A program made the position numbers and the translations under genes. A stretch of 64,000 nucleotides of DNA from Imbroritus primus. Its GTDB lineage: Bacteria; Pseudomonadota; Gammaproteobacteria; Burkholderiales; Burkholderiaceae. The number at the start of each line of letters is the position of its first letter. Within the stretch, counting starts at the first letter, position 1. Positions 12,841 to 21,716 of the stretch are shown here, in pieces. A model generated the notes under the pieces. The model worked only from the letters and a program-made list of their open reading frames with translations. It was not told the DNA's origin and searched no databases. The DNA lies in contig AKCV02000026.1 in NCBI GenBank assembly GCA_000272025.2, forward strand, positions 1-64,000, written 5' to 3'.

Positions 12841-12912
12841 GCAGGGGTGAGTTCGGCCCGTGGTGCTCCGTGACGCCCAGCGCCATGCATGGCGATGGGG
12901 TTGCAGGCGGGG

Positions 12913-13953
12913 TCACGGCCGATTCGTTGCTTCTACGGCCCGTCGGCCAAGCGCGGGATCGTCGATGAACAGGCCATCGATGCCCGCCTCGAGCATGCCG
13001 CGCAACTCGGCCAGCAGGCCATCGGGATGGCGCGTGGCATCACTGCCCGGACCGCGCAGGGCGGCAGGCAGGAAAGCATTTTCAGGACGGAAGGTATAGG
13101 GATGGACCAGGAGGCCGGCGGCATGCGCGTCGCCGATCAGCGCCGGATGTGCCAGCAGGGCATGCTTGTCCGGTCCGATAGCGTCCGCGTAGTCCGCGAT
13201 GGTGCGCAAGCCGTCCGCCGTCATCAGGTCCGCATAGCGGCCTGAGTCATGCTGCGAGGTCCAGTCGAACGGCTGTGCGGCGTCCATGCCCATCAGCTGC
13301 ACCAGGCGTATCACCGGGTGGTGTGCACCGATCTGGTGGCGGAGCGCGCGCAGGTTGGCTGTCTCGAACGACTGGATGAATACGGGGCCGCAAGCCTCGG
13401 CATCTGACCAGTGCGCAGCGAGCGCCTCTAGCAGGGTTTCTTCCTCCGGCAGGCCGATGCCGCGGAAATAGCTTGGGTGCTTGGTCTCGGGATACAGGCC
13501 GATGGCGCGCCCGGTCTGCGTGGACATCTCGCGCGCCAGCGCCATCACTTCATCGAAGGTCGGAATCTCGAATTGATCGTTCCACGCCGTATTGTGCGGA
13601 CGCAGCGCCGGAATGCGCTCGCGCGCGCGCAGCGTTTTCAGTTCGGCCAGCGTGAAGTCTTCGGTGAACCAGCCCGTCAGCGACTGTCCATCCACCACGC
13701 GGGTCGTCCGGCGATCGGCAAAGGCGGGCAGGTCCGCCACATTGGTCGTGCCCGAGATCTCGTTCTCGTGCCGCGCTACCAGCACGCCATCGCGCGTGCA
13801 GACGAGGTCAGGTTCGATGATGTCCGCACCATCCTCGATGGCCTTGCGGTAGGCGGCTAGCGTATGTTCGGGCCGCCAGGCGCTGGCGCCGCGATGGGCG
13901 ATGACGAGAGCGCGTTGAGCGAGCGGTTCGCTCTGCGGCAGCACGCCCGCCAT
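12913..13953 (-). CDS. glpQ: Glycerophosphodiester phosphodiesterase
   Basis: Hydrolyses glycerophosphodiesters to glycerol-3-phosphate and an alcohol; 346 residues. The GDPD signature is present: HRGASAWRPEHT near residue 20 (catalytic histidine), then EPDLVCTRDGVLVARHE with metal-binding Glu/Asp and the second histidine. YPETKHPSYF and the C-terminal GIDGLFIDDP complete the TIM-barrel pattern. The N-terminus has no signal peptide, so a cytoplasmic enzyme is likely, unlike periplasmic E. coli GlpQ. It is the last gene of the minus-strand run that begins at amgK, 6 bp after ruvC. Confidence 0.92.
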   Translation of the reverse strand: MAGVLPQSEPLAQRALVIAHRGASAWRPEHTLAAYRKAIEDGADIIEPDLVCTRDGVLVARHENEISGTTNVADLPAFADRRTTRVVDGQSLTGWFTEDFTLAELKTLRARERIPALRPHNTAWNDQFEIPTFDEVMALAREMSTQTGRAIGLYPETKHPSYFRGIGLPEEETLLEALAAHWSDAEACGPVFIQSFETANLRALRHQIGAHHPVIRLVQLMGMDAAQPFDWTSQHDSGRYADLMTADGLRTIADYADAIGPDKHALLAHPALIGDAHAAGLLVHPYTFRPENAFLPAALRGPGSDATRHPDGLLAELRGMLEAGIDGLFIDDPALGRRAVEATNRP

Positions 13954-13959
13954 GGCTGC

Positions 13960-14505
13960 TTATCCGACCAGGCGGCCACGCCGCACGCGTAGCCCCTTGC
14001 GCGCCAGCTGCGGGGCGAGTTCGCCGAGCGCGGTCAGGCTGTCTCCGCCATGCGCGTGGCAGATCGCCATGCCGAGCGCGTCGGCCGCGTCGGGCCCCGG
14101 CTTGCCGGGCAGCGACAGCAGGCGCATGACCATTTCCTGCACCTGCTCCTTGTTGGCGCGGCCATAGCCGACCACGGCCTTCTTCAGCTGCAGCGCGGTG
14201 TACTCGAAGACCTGCAGGTCGCTCAGCACCAGCGCGCAGATCGCCGCACCGCGCGCCTGTCCGAGCAGCAGGGTGGACTGCGGGTTGACGTTGACAAAGA
14301 CCTTCTCGATCGCTGCGCAGTCAGGCTGGTACAGCCGTGCCACTTCAGTGATGCCCTCGTACAGCGTCTTGAGGCGGGATGGCAGCGACGTTTCGCCGTC
14401 CGAGCGGATCGTACCCGAAGCCACGTACACCATGCGGTTGCCGTGCTTTTCCAGCACGCCGAAACCGGTGGTGCGCAGGCCCGGGTCGATGCCGAGAATC
14501 CGCAT
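13960..14505 (-). CDS. ruvC: Holliday junction endonuclease RuvC
   Basis: Crossover-junction resolvase acting with RuvAB in recombination and repair; 181 residues. It starts with [17 protein letters not shown], carrying the first catalytic aspartate. It has the conserved [21 protein letters not shown] and the C-terminal acidic catalytic pair in [18 protein letters not shown]. The C-terminus is short and basic. It lies between purH and glpQ. ruvA and ruvB are not in the window. Confidence 0.97.
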   Translation of the reverse strand: MRILGIDPGLRTTGFGVLEKHGNRMVYVASGTIRSDGETSLPSRLKTLYEGITEVARLYQPDCAAIEKVFVNVNPQSTLLLGQARGAAICALVLSDLQVFEYTALQLKKAVVGYGRANKEQVQEMVMRLLSLPGKPGPDAADALGMAICHAHGGDSLTALGELAPQLARKGLRVRRGRLVG

Positions 14506-14525
14506 GGCGCGAGGCTGCGTCCCGA

Positions 14526-16100
14526 TCAGTGGCGGAAGTGGCGGGTGCCGGTGAGCACCATCGCGATATTGCGTTCGTCCGCAGCGGCAATCACTTCATC
14601 GTCGCGCACCGAGCCGCCCGGCTGGATCACGCAGGTCGCGCCCGCATCGACTACCACATCGAGGCCGTCGCGGAACGGGAAGAAGGCATCCGACGCCACG
14701 GCCGAACCGGCCAGCGTGAGACCGGCGTTCTGTGCCTTGATGCTGGCGATGCGCGCCGAATCGACGCGGCTCATCTGGCCGGCGCCGACGCCAAGCGTCA
14801 TGCCGCCGCCGCAGAACACGATGGCGTTCGACTTGACGAATTTGGCGACGCGCCAGGCGAACATCAGGTCGGTCATTTCGGCCGGGGTCGGCTGGCGCTT
14901 GGTGACGACACGCAGTTCACCGTGCTGCACGTTCTTGGCATCCGGGCTCTGCACCAGCAGGCCGCCGCCGACGCGCTTGAAGTCGTAGGCGTTCACGCCA
15001 TTGCCGAGCGGGATTTCCAGCAGCCGCACGTTCTGCTTGGCGGCGAAGACGGCGCGTGCGCCATCCGAGAATGCCGGGGCGATCAGCACTTCTACGAACT
15101 GCTTGGCGACAGCCTGTGCAGCCGCTTCGTCGAGCGCCACGTTAAAGGCGATGATGCCGCCGAAAGCCGAGGTCGAATCGGTCTTGAAGGCCTTCTCGTA
15201 CGCTTCGAGCGCATTCGCGCCAAGCGCCACGCCGCACGGATTGGCGTGCTTGATGATCACGCAGGCCGCGCCTTGCGACGGATCGAAGGTCTTCACGCAT
15301 TCCCACGCCGCATCGGCGTCCGCGATGTTGTTGTACGACAGTTCCTTGCCTTGCAGCTGCGTGTAGCTGGCGAGGCCACCCGGCAGCGTGGTCAGGTCGC
15401 GGTAGAAGGCGGCCGACTGGTGCGGGTTTTCGCCGTAGCGCATTTCCTGCACCTTGGCGAAGGCCAGGTTCAGCGTCTCGGGATAGTCGCTGCGCGTCTG
15501 GTGCAGCTTGTCCGGACCGAGGCTGGTGAGATAGTTCGTGATCGCGCCATCGTACTGCGCGGTATGCGCGAACACCTTGGTGGCAAGGCGGAAGTTGGTG
15601 TCGTAACCAACCGTGTTCTGGTTGGCGCGCATTTCAGCGAGCACCGTGGCGTAGTCGGCCGGATCGACGATCACCGTCACGTCGCGGTGGTTCTTGGCTG
15701 CCGAGCGCAGCATGGTCGGGCCGCCGATGTCGATGTTCTCGATGGCGTCGGCCAGCTCGCACTCATCCTTGGCGACGGTCTGCTGGAACGGGTACAGGTT
15801 GACCACCAGCAGGTCGATGGTCGGAATGCCGTGCTGGTCGAGCGCTGCCATGTGCTCCGGCAGGTCGCGGCGCGCCAGGATGCCGCCGTGCACCTTCGGG
15901 TGCAGCGTCTTCACGCGGCCGTCGAGCATTTCCGGGAAGCCGGTGTAGTCGGCCACTTCGGTTACCGGCACGCCGTTGTCGGCGAGCAGCTTGGCGGTAC
16001 CGCCGGTGGACAGGATGGTGACGCCGAGGGCGTGCAGATCGCGGGCGAAATCGAGGATGCCGGTCTTGTCCGACACGGAGAGCAGGGCTTGCTTGATCAT
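14526..16100 (-). CDS. purH: Bifunctional AICAR formyltransferase / IMP cyclohydrolase
   Basis: Final two steps of de novo IMP synthesis: formylation of AICAR and cyclisation of FAICAR; 524 residues. The N-terminal IMP cyclohydrolase domain (about 1-190) shows [19 protein letters not shown] and STGGTAKLL. The transformylase domain shows [16 protein letters not shown], the catalytic [11 protein letters not shown] and the terminal [10 protein letters not shown]. It follows fis by 15 bp; fis-purH adjacency recurs in betaproteobacteria. Confidence 0.98.
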   Translation of the reverse strand: MIKQALLSVSDKTGILDFARDLHALGVTILSTGGTAKLLADNGVPVTEVADYTGFPEMLDGRVKTLHPKVHGGILARRDLPEHMAALDQHGIPTIDLLVVNLYPFQQTVAKDECELADAIENIDIGGPTMLRSAAKNHRDVTVIVDPADYATVLAEMRANQNTVGYDTNFRLATKVFAHTAQYDGAITNYLTSLGPDKLHQTRSDYPETLNLAFAKVQEMRYGENPHQSAAFYRDLTTLPGGLASYTQLQGKELSYNNIADADAAWECVKTFDPSQGAACVIIKHANPCGVALGANALEAYEKAFKTDSTSAFGGIIAFNVALDEAAAQAVAKQFVEVLIAPAFSDGARAVFAAKQNVRLLEIPLGNGVNAYDFKRVGGGLLVQSPDAKNVQHGELRVVTKRQPTPAEMTDLMFAWRVAKFVKSNAIVFCGGGMTLGVGAGQMSRVDSARIASIKAQNAGLTLAGSAVASDAFFPFRDGLDVVVDAGATCVIQPGGSVRDDEVIAAADERNIAMVLTGTRHFRH

Positions 16101-16115
16101 GATGGGCAGGGGTCG

Positions 16116-16349
16116 TTAGATTAATCCGTGCTGCTGCAACTTCTTGCGCAGCGTATTGCGGTTGATGCCGAGGTACTCGGCAGCCAGTGACTGGTTGTAC
16201 GCGGCGCGCTCCATGACGCTCATCAGCAGCGGCTTTTCTACTGCGGTGAGCACCATGTCGTACATCCCCGACGGCGATTCGCCGTCGAGGTCGCGGAAAT
16301 AGGCTTTCAGGTTTTCCTGGATGCAGGATTCGATACTGTTGCGACTCAT
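16116..16349 (-). CDS. fis: Nucleoid-associated DNA-bending protein Fis
   Basis: A 77-residue Fis, slightly shorter than the 98-residue E. coli protein because the N-terminal beta-hairpin arm is reduced. The C-terminal helix-turn-helix is well conserved: NQSLAAEYLGINRNTLRKKL. In E. coli, Fis bends DNA, activates rRNA promoters and represses its own dusB-fis operon. The start codon overlaps the dusB stop by 4 bp (ATGA), so translation is probably coupled. A strong Fis-type site lies upstream of dusB at 17533-17547. Confidence 0.95.
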   Translation of the reverse strand: MSRNSIESCIQENLKAYFRDLDGESPSGMYDMVLTAVEKPLLMSVMERAAYNQSLAAEYLGINRNTLRKKLQQHGLI

Positions 16350-17446
16350 GCTGCGAGCAGCTCCCCGGTGTTGTCGGTGTTGTTATCGTTGCCGTCGGCC
16401 CCGGCCGGCTCGTCGATGTAGATGAGCCGGTCGGACAACTCGCGCTGCGCATCGAAGAAGCGGTTCACGGCTTCGAGTTGTGCTTCCGAGGTTTCCAGCG
16501 TGTTCATGGTATGGCGGAACAGGTTGGCGCCGGCCAGTCCCTTGGTGTACCAGGCAATGTGCTTGCGTGCCGTCCGTACGCCGGTGAACTCGCCGTAGAA
16601 CGCGTAATGGTCCAGCAGGTGGTGATTCATGATGGCGCGGATCTCTTCCACCTCGGGCGATGGCAACAGTTCGCCGGTTGCGAGGAAGTGCTCGATCTCG
16701 CGGAACAGCCACGGCCGGCCTTGCGCGGCCCGGCCGATCATGATGGCGTCCGCGCCGGTATGCGCGAGCACCTCGCGGGCCTTGTGCGGCGTGGTGATGT
16801 CGCCGTTGGCCACCACCGGAATGCGGCACTGCGCCTTGACCGCGGCGATGGTGTCGTATTCGGCGGCGCCCTTGTACAGGTCGGCGCGCGTGCGGCCGTG
16901 CACGGTCAGCATGGCGATGCCGGCGTCTTCGGCGAGGCGCGCCACCGACAGCGCATTCTTGTTTTCGCGGTTCCAGCCGGTGCGGATCTTCAGCGTCACC
17001 GGCACTGGTGTGCGGCTTTCGTGCGCGACCGCATTCACGACTGCCTCAACGATGCGCGCCACCAGCGGTTCGTTCTGCAGCAGTGCCGAGCCGGCGGCCA
17101 CATTGCACACCTTCTTGGCCGGGCAGCCCATGTTGATGTCGATGATCTGCGCGCCGCGGTCCACGTTGTAGCGCGCCGCCTCGGCCATCATCGCCGGCTC
17201 GGCGCCAGCGATCTGCACCGCGATCGGCTCGACCTCGCCCTCATGGTTGGCGCGCCGCATGGTTTTTTCGCTCTTCCACAACTGTGCGTTGGACGCCACC
17301 ATCTCCGACACGGCATAGCCCGCGCCCAGGCGCTTGCAGAGCTGCCGGAACGGGCGGTCCGTCACACCCGCCATGGGGGCGACGAACAGGTTGTTGCGAA
17401 GAAGATGTGGTCCGATCTGCACGCGGTCTGTCGCTGGAAGCAGCAC
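16346..17446 (-). CDS. dusB: tRNA-dihydrouridine synthase B
   Basis: FMN-dependent reduction of specific uridines in tRNA to dihydrouridine. Family motifs are clear: APMAGVTDRPFRQLCKRLGAG near the N-terminus, the catalytic cysteine region INMGCPAKKVCN, and GRTRADLYKG. The frame begins with GTG at 17446 (366 residues), but a second GTG at 17422 (reading VQIGPHLL, like the usual MQIG start) would give 358 residues and is an equally good choice. The GTG at 17446 directly abuts the T-run of a terminator-like hairpin. It is the first gene of a dusB-fis operon, as in E. coli. Confidence 0.95.
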   Translation of the reverse strand: MLLPATDRVQIGPHLLRNNLFVAPMAGVTDRPFRQLCKRLGAGYAVSEMVASNAQLWKSEKTMRRANHEGEVEPIAVQIAGAEPAMMAEAARYNVDRGAQIIDINMGCPAKKVCNVAAGSALLQNEPLVARIVEAVVNAVAHESRTPVPVTLKIRTGWNRENKNALSVARLAEDAGIAMLTVHGRTRADLYKGAAEYDTIAAVKAQCRIPVVANGDITTPHKAREVLAHTGADAIMIGRAAQGRPWLFREIEHFLATGELLPSPEVEEIRAIMNHHLLDHYAFYGEFTGVRTARKHIAWYTKGLAGANLFRHTMNTLETSEAQLEAVNRFFDAQRELSDRLIYIDEPAGADGNDNNTDNTGELLAA

Positions 17447-17484
17447 AAAAAAGAATGCCCCGCCGCGCGCTGCGCGGGCGGGGG
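17447..17484 (-). terminator. Attenuator-like hairpin with T-run abutting the dusB start
   Basis: Read on the minus strand, a roughly 12-bp GC stem (one bulge, between CCCCGCCCGCGC and its partner) at 17458-17484 is followed by ATTC and a run of six T at 17452-17447. The dusB GTG comes immediately after. It has the form of an intrinsic terminator but lies downstream of the predicted dusB promoter (17509-17537). It could therefore end part of the dusB-fis transcripts, or it could be the terminator of ubiH with an internal promoter unrecognised by me. Confidence 0.6.
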
Positions 17485-17508
17485 ATCGAATGTTATGGGT
17501 GAGGCGCT

Positions 17509-17537
17509 ATTCTACCGCCAAAATCGACGGATGCCTA
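17509..17537 (-). promoter_or_regulatory. Predicted sigma-70 promoter of dusB-fis
   Basis: On the minus strand, TAGGCA (17537-17532) and TAGAAT (17514-17509) are spaced by exactly 17 bp, matching the -35 consensus at 4 of 6 and the -10 at 5 of 6 positions. Transcription would begin near 17502, giving a leader of about 55 nt that contains the hairpin at 17458-17484. Confidence 0.55.
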
Positions 17538-17547
17538 AATATTAGGC
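17533..17547. promoter_or_regulatory. Candidate Fis-binding site overlapping the dusB-fis -35
   Basis: GCCTAAATATTAGGC fits the Fis core consensus G-N2-Y-R-N2-W-N2-Y-R-N2-C at every fixed position. Its centre is all A/T, which favours Fis bending. It is embedded in a perfect 17-bp palindrome (17532-17548). The site covers the predicted -35 hexamer. In E. coli, Fis represses its own operon by binding such sites, so autorepression is the natural reading. This is inference from sequence only. Confidence 0.55.
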
Positions 17548-17722
17548 AAAAATTTGCGCGCGAAAGGGACACCAATGGAGGATTTCGATGATACAGTGCA
17601 CCGTGGGCGCTGCATTGTCGGGTGCTTTCCCTAAAGGAACGCCGCGCATGCGATGCGGTGAGGCGTCAGGCATCCCGCCAGCAACGTGCCGCATGATCTC
17701 CTGTCCGGATGCCTTCACCGCG

Positions 17723-18877
17723 CTAGCGTTGCCCGATCATCATGTGCCGCGCCACCGAGCGCTTGAGCGGTGGCAGCAGGTCGAACAGCGCCAGCGCTGC
17801 CCCGCGCGCGTGGCCAGCGAGGCCGGACGGAATGGCAAACAGGCGCGGCAGCAGATCGGTTGCGCCAATGGTCAGGCGCCGATCGACGGCCCGCTGCCGG
17901 GCAAAGTGCCGCAGTGCCGCCGGGTCGAGACTGTCGCGCAGGCTGCTGGCTAGCACGAAGGCATCGCGCAGGCCGAGGTTCAGGCCCTGGCCGGCCACGG
18001 GATGCAGGGTCTGTGCCGCATTGCCGATAGCGGCGATGCGGCCCTGGACAAGTTCGCTTGCGGCGTTCAGGCCGAGGGGAAAATGATGACGGCGCGTGGT
18101 CGTGAGAAAGTGTCCCATGCGCTGGCCGAACGCCTCGCCAAGCGCCGCAAGGAACTCGGCATCCGTCATGGCCATGCGTTCGGCAGCGTGCGCGGCGGTG
18201 CAACACCAGACCAGTGCGAAACCGTCATCCTGCGGCAGCAGCGCGAGCGGACCTTCGGTGGTGAAACGCTCCCAAGCCCAGCCCGGCCTCGGCGCTTCGC
18301 ATGTCACATGGGACACGATGGCGGTCTGCTGGTAGTCGTGCTGCCGGCTCTTGCCCGCCTGCTCGTGATACAGGCCGCCTTCAGCCTGGATCGCAAGCGT
18401 GGCGGTGGCGACTGTTCCTGTGGCGGTACCTTCAGCCGTGCGGATGACGACATGATCGTCAGCTTGCTCCAGCGCCGTGATCACCGTGCGCGGGATCAGG
18501 GTCAGGCGAGGATCACCAGCGTAGGCATCGAGCGCCTGGTGCAGACGGTGGCTGACCGCACCGTAGCGCGCCACATGGCCGAGCGCCGGCACGCCGTAGT
18601 CGGCGACATGCAGCGTGGTCTGGCCGAAGAAGCCGCGCTGCGAGACATGGATGTGTTCGATGCCCGTGGCATGCAGCGGCCAAGCGCCCACGCTCTGCAA
18701 CAGGGTGGCGCTGCCATGCGACAGGGCGATGGTGCGCGGATCGGCATGCGCCAGTTCCGGGTCGCGCGCGTCGTACAGCGCAATGCGCCACTGCGTGGTA
18801 CGCAGCAGCCACAGCGCCGCCGTGAGCCCGACCGGCCCGGCGCCGACGATGGCGATGTCGAAGGTGTCAGTTGCCAC
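17723..18877 (-). CDS. ubiH: FAD-dependent ubiquinone-biosynthesis hydroxylase UbiH
   Basis: Flavin monooxygenase hydroxylating the aromatic ring in ubiquinone synthesis; 384 residues. The N-terminal dinucleotide motif is DIAIVGAGPVGLTAALWLL. The C-terminal FAD ribose motif region is HPVAGQGLNLGLRDAFVL. The family DG motif region appears as IQAEGGLYHEQ. Among UbiH/UbiI/UbiF, position next to pepP (as in the E. coli pepP-ubiH operon) favours UbiH. Its start overlaps the upstream hypothetical gene by 11 bp. Confidence 0.9.
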   Translation of the reverse strand: MATDTFDIAIVGAGPVGLTAALWLLRTTQWRIALYDARDPELAHADPRTIALSHGSATLLQSVGAWPLHATGIEHIHVSQRGFFGQTTLHVADYGVPALGHVARYGAVSHRLHQALDAYAGDPRLTLIPRTVITALEQADDHVVIRTAEGTATGTVATATLAIQAEGGLYHEQAGKSRQHDYQQTAIVSHVTCEAPRPGWAWERFTTEGPLALLPQDDGFALVWCCTAAHAAERMAMTDAEFLAALGEAFGQRMGHFLTTTRRHHFPLGLNAASELVQGRIAAIGNAAQTLHPVAGQGLNLGLRDAFVLASSLRDSLDPAALRHFARQRAVDRRLTIGATDLLPRLFAIPSGLAGHARGAALALFDLLPPLKRSVARHMMIGQR

Positions 18878-19310
18878 GGGCTTGCGCGGCTGAGGACTTG
18901 CCGCGTTCCCAGCACACGGTATCGGGACCCGGCGTGGCCAGGGTGCGCTCGCATGCTTCGGTGTCGAAGCCGGGAAGCGCCCGGACGCGTTCGAGCAGCG
19001 CCGCGAAGTTCTCGGCGTGGGCGGGCACCACGCAACCCTGGCGACTCTTCTTGGTACCGACGAGGATCAGCCAGCTCTCGTCAGCCCAGCTCCCTTCGTT
19101 CATATGGCGGACGACCACCGTTTCGAGCTTGTCCCACTCCACTTCCTCGCGTTTGCCGTTGGGCAGGTGGACGACCACGCGGTCGTCGTGCAACGAGGCA
19201 ATGAAGGGTGCGTTTGGGTCGACCGCGGCATCGGCACTGCCGGCGGTGCCGGATGTGGTCTGGCTGTCGCGCCGGCCGGCGCCGAACAGCCGCTGAAGAA
19301 AACTCAACAT
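18867..19310 (-). CDS. Hypothetical protein coupled to ubiH
   Basis: I do not recognise a family. The 147-residue protein has no signal peptide. It starts with a short amphipathic stretch (MLSFLQRLFGAGRR) and an Ala/Ser/Thr-rich linker. A compact domain (about 30-135) then contains LHDDRVVVHLPNGKREEVEWDK, HMNEGSWADESWLILVG and DTEACERTL. Tryptophan-rich beta strands are suggested. Its end overlaps the ubiH start by 11 bp and it lies between pepP and ubiH, so it is probably translated with ubiH. A role linked to quinone synthesis is possible but only guilt by association. Confidence 0.75.
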   Translation of the reverse strand: MLSFLQRLFGAGRRDSQTTSGTAGSADAAVDPNAPFIASLHDDRVVVHLPNGKREEVEWDKLETVVVRHMNEGSWADESWLILVGTKKSRQGCVVPAHAENFAALLERVRALPGFDTEACERTLATPGPDTVCWERGKSSAAQARGN

Positions 19311-19503
19311 AGGGTCTCCTGCTGGATCTGGATTGAGACACGCCGCTGGCGGCGCATCGTAGCGGGGCGATTTGCCCGGTCAGTGAGGCGCGTGGTCCCC
19401 GGGGATGGGCATCCCAACCGGTATCACTCGGATTTGGCCGGATCAGGCTGAGTTCTACCTCGCACCATCCTCCGACCCCGCGACCGCGCCGCCATCGCCC
19501 TTT

Positions 19504-20874
19504 TCAGGGCCGCGCGTCGCGCATCAGCGCTTCGATGGCATCGGCCTCCACCGGCACATCGCGCGTGATGAGTTCGCAGCCGCTGGCGGTGACGATCGCG
19601 TCGTCCTCGATACGGATGCCGATATGCCAGAATGGTTCCGGCACGCCCTCGGCCGGCCGCACGTAGATGCCGGGTTCCACGGTCAGCGCCATGCCGGGCT
19701 GCAGCGCGCGCCAAGGCCGCTCGCCGCCGTTGGCGGCTGCGGCGCGATACTCGCCGACGTCGTGCACGTCCATGCCGAGCCAGTGTCCGGTGCGGTGCAT
19801 ATAGAACTGCCGGTAATCGCCATTGGCGATCACGTCATCCAGCGTGCCGACCGCGTCGCGGTTCAGCAGGCCGGTATCGAGCATGCCTTGCGCCAGCACC
19901 CGGACCGCCGCATCGTGCGGTTCATTGTACGGGACGCCGGGGCGCGTGCGGTCGATGGCGGCCTGCTGCGCCGCCAGCACGATGTCGTACAGGGCGCGCT
20001 GCGGTCCGCTGAAGCGCCCGCTCACGGGGAAGGTGCGCGTGATGTCCGAGGCGTAGCCGTCGAGCTCGCAACCCGCGTCGATCAGGCACAGGTCGCCGTC
20101 CTGCAGCATGGTGTTGCCCGCACGGTAGTGCAGTACGCAGCTATTGGCCCCGGCGGCGACGATGGAATTGTAGGCGACGCTCTGCGCACCGGCATGGCGG
20201 AAGGCATACAGCAGCTCGGCTTCGAGATGGTATTCGCGCAGTCCGGGGCGTGCCGTCTGCATGGCACGCACGTGGCCGTGGGCGGCGATGCGCGCGGCAC
20301 GGCGCATGATGTCCTGTTCATGCGCATCCTTGAACAGCCGCATCTCGTCGAGCAGCGCATGCACGTCGAGCAGCTGGGCCGGCACGCCGATGCCGGCACG
20401 GCCCCGGGCGCGCACGGCGCGCATCCAGCGGCGGATCTGCCGGTCGATATTGCCGGAGTCGGCCAGCGGTGCGGCCACCAGGGCATGGTTGGCGAGCATG
20501 TCGGGCAGGATCGAATCAAGGTTCTCGATGGCGTGCGTCTCGTCCATGCCGAACGCTTCCTTGGCGGCGGCCGGGCCGAAGCGGAAGCCATCCCAGATCT
20601 CGCGCTCTTCATGCTTGGGCCGGCAGAACAGCACGCTGCGCTGGCTGCCGTCGGCACCGGCGATCAGCGCCAGCACGGCCTCCGGCTCGGTGAAGCCGGT
20701 CAGGTAGTAGAAGTAGCTGTCGAAGCGATAGGGATAGTCGCTGTCGCGGTTGCGCATGACCTCGGGCGCGGTCGGCACGATGGCCACGCCGCCCCCGTGG
20801 GCGCGCAACTGCTGCATCAAGCGCTGGCGGCGTTCCTGGTAGACCGGGGGCAGGGCGATATCGATGGCAGTCAT
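19504..20874 (-). CDS. pepP: Xaa-Pro aminopeptidase (aminopeptidase P)
   Basis: Removes N-terminal residues preceding proline; 456 residues, close to E. coli PepP (441). The N-terminal creatinase-like domain has NRDSDYPYRFDSYFYYLTGF. The pita-bread metallopeptidase domain shows the metal ligands: DAGCELDGYASDITRTFP (two Asp), HRTGHWLGMDVHD (His) and the glutamates in LTVEPGIYV and IRIEDDAIV. The start at 20874 (MTAIDIALPP) matches the family; an in-frame ATG at 20943 would add 23 residues. Neighbours are murU upstream and the ubiH pair downstream, as in pepP-ubiH operons. Confidence 0.95.
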   Translation of the reverse strand: MTAIDIALPPVYQERRQRLMQQLRAHGGGVAIVPTAPEVMRNRDSDYPYRFDSYFYYLTGFTEPEAVLALIAGADGSQRSVLFCRPKHEEREIWDGFRFGPAAAKEAFGMDETHAIENLDSILPDMLANHALVAAPLADSGNIDRQIRRWMRAVRARGRAGIGVPAQLLDVHALLDEMRLFKDAHEQDIMRRAARIAAHGHVRAMQTARPGLREYHLEAELLYAFRHAGAQSVAYNSIVAAGANSCVLHYRAGNTMLQDGDLCLIDAGCELDGYASDITRTFPVSGRFSGPQRALYDIVLAAQQAAIDRTRPGVPYNEPHDAAVRVLAQGMLDTGLLNRDAVGTLDDVIANGDYRQFYMHRTGHWLGMDVHDVGEYRAAAANGGERPWRALQPGMALTVEPGIYVRPAEGVPEPFWHIGIRIEDDAIVTASGCELITRDVPVEADAIEALMRDARP

Positions 20875-21002
20875 GGTCGGGCTCTGTGGGGATGCCGGAC
20901 GCAACGCACCGCGCGTACATCCGGGGGAAATCGGTTGAGACATTCTAACGTGCCTGAAGGAGCGGGCGGCCCGGTGGGTCGTCAGCGGTCCGTCGCGGTC
21001 GC

Positions 21003-21716
21003 TCAGCGGCCAGGCATAGTCACCGCGCGCAGGCGGCGATCGAGCGCATCGAGCTGTGCGGGCGTGCCGACGTTTTCCCAAAGCCCGTCGTAACGCTCGC
21101 CCGTGGCGCGTCCGGCAGCGATGCATTCGCGGTACAGCGGCGACATGGCCATGCGCGTGCCGGGTGCGATGCCGGCGAACATGCGCAGGTCGTATAGCCC
21201 GATGTTGCCAAAGGTCAGGCGTTCACCGGAGCCATCATGCGCCAGTACACCGTGCGGATCGAGCACGAAATCGCCGGCTGGATGAAAGTCCGGGTTCGGG
21301 ACCATCACGAGGTGCATGCCCGGCTGCGCCGCCTTGGCGAGGCGCGCCGCGGGGGCGGCCAGTTGTGCGTAGTCATACTGGCTGAGAATGTCGCCGCTGA
21401 CGGCGAGAAAGATATTGCCCGCACCCTGCAGCAGCGGCGCAGCCTGCGCGATGCCGCCGGCGGTTTCCAGGGCCTCCGTTTCGGGCGAATACTGCAGGCG
21501 CACACCCCAGCGCGTGCCGTCGCCAAGTGTGTCTTCGATCTGCGCACCAAGCCATGCATGGTTGATGACGATGTCGCGGATGCCGGCTGTGGCCAGCGCT
21601 TCGATCTGCCGGACAATCAGCGGTTTGCCTGCGACCGGCAGCAGCGGTTTGGGGCAGCTGTCGGTCAGCGGCCGCATGCGTTCGCCGCGTCCGGCGGCAA
21701 AGATCATGGCTTTCAT
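21003..21716 (-). CDS. murU: N-acetylmuramate alpha-1-phosphate uridylyltransferase (MurU-type nucleotidyltransferase)
   Basis: A 237-residue sugar-phosphate nucleotidyltransferase. The signature KAMIFAAGRGERMRPLTD lies at the N-terminus, followed by PKPLLPVAGKPLI. The catalytic aspartate region is AVSGDILSQYDY. In Pseudomonas putida, MurU forms UDP-MurNAc from MurNAc-1-phosphate made by AmgK, bypassing de novo synthesis and the fosfomycin target. The amgK homologue lies three genes upstream in the same packed operon, supporting MurU over other NTP transferases. Its ATG shares one base with the azlD stop (TGATG). Confidence 0.87.
   Translation of the reverse strand: MKAMIFAAGRGERMRPLTDSCPKPLLPVAGKPLIVRQIEALATAGIRDIVINHAWLGAQIEDTLGDGTRWGVRLQYSPETEALETAGGIAQAAPLLQGAGNIFLAVSGDILSQYDYAQLAAPAARLAKAAQPGMHLVMVPNPDFHPAGDFVLDPHGVLAHDGSGERLTFGNIGLYDLRMFAGIAPGTRMAMSPLYRECIAAGRATGERYDGLWENVGTPAQLDALDRRLRAVTMPGR

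Noticed and set aside
14379-16124. 581-residue open frame antisense to purH
   Set aside because: No recognisable motif; opposite strand is purH with all family signatures.
19405-21093. 562-residue open frame antisense to pepP
   Set aside because: Composition artefact of high GC; no domain and no ribosome binding site, and pepP is well supported.
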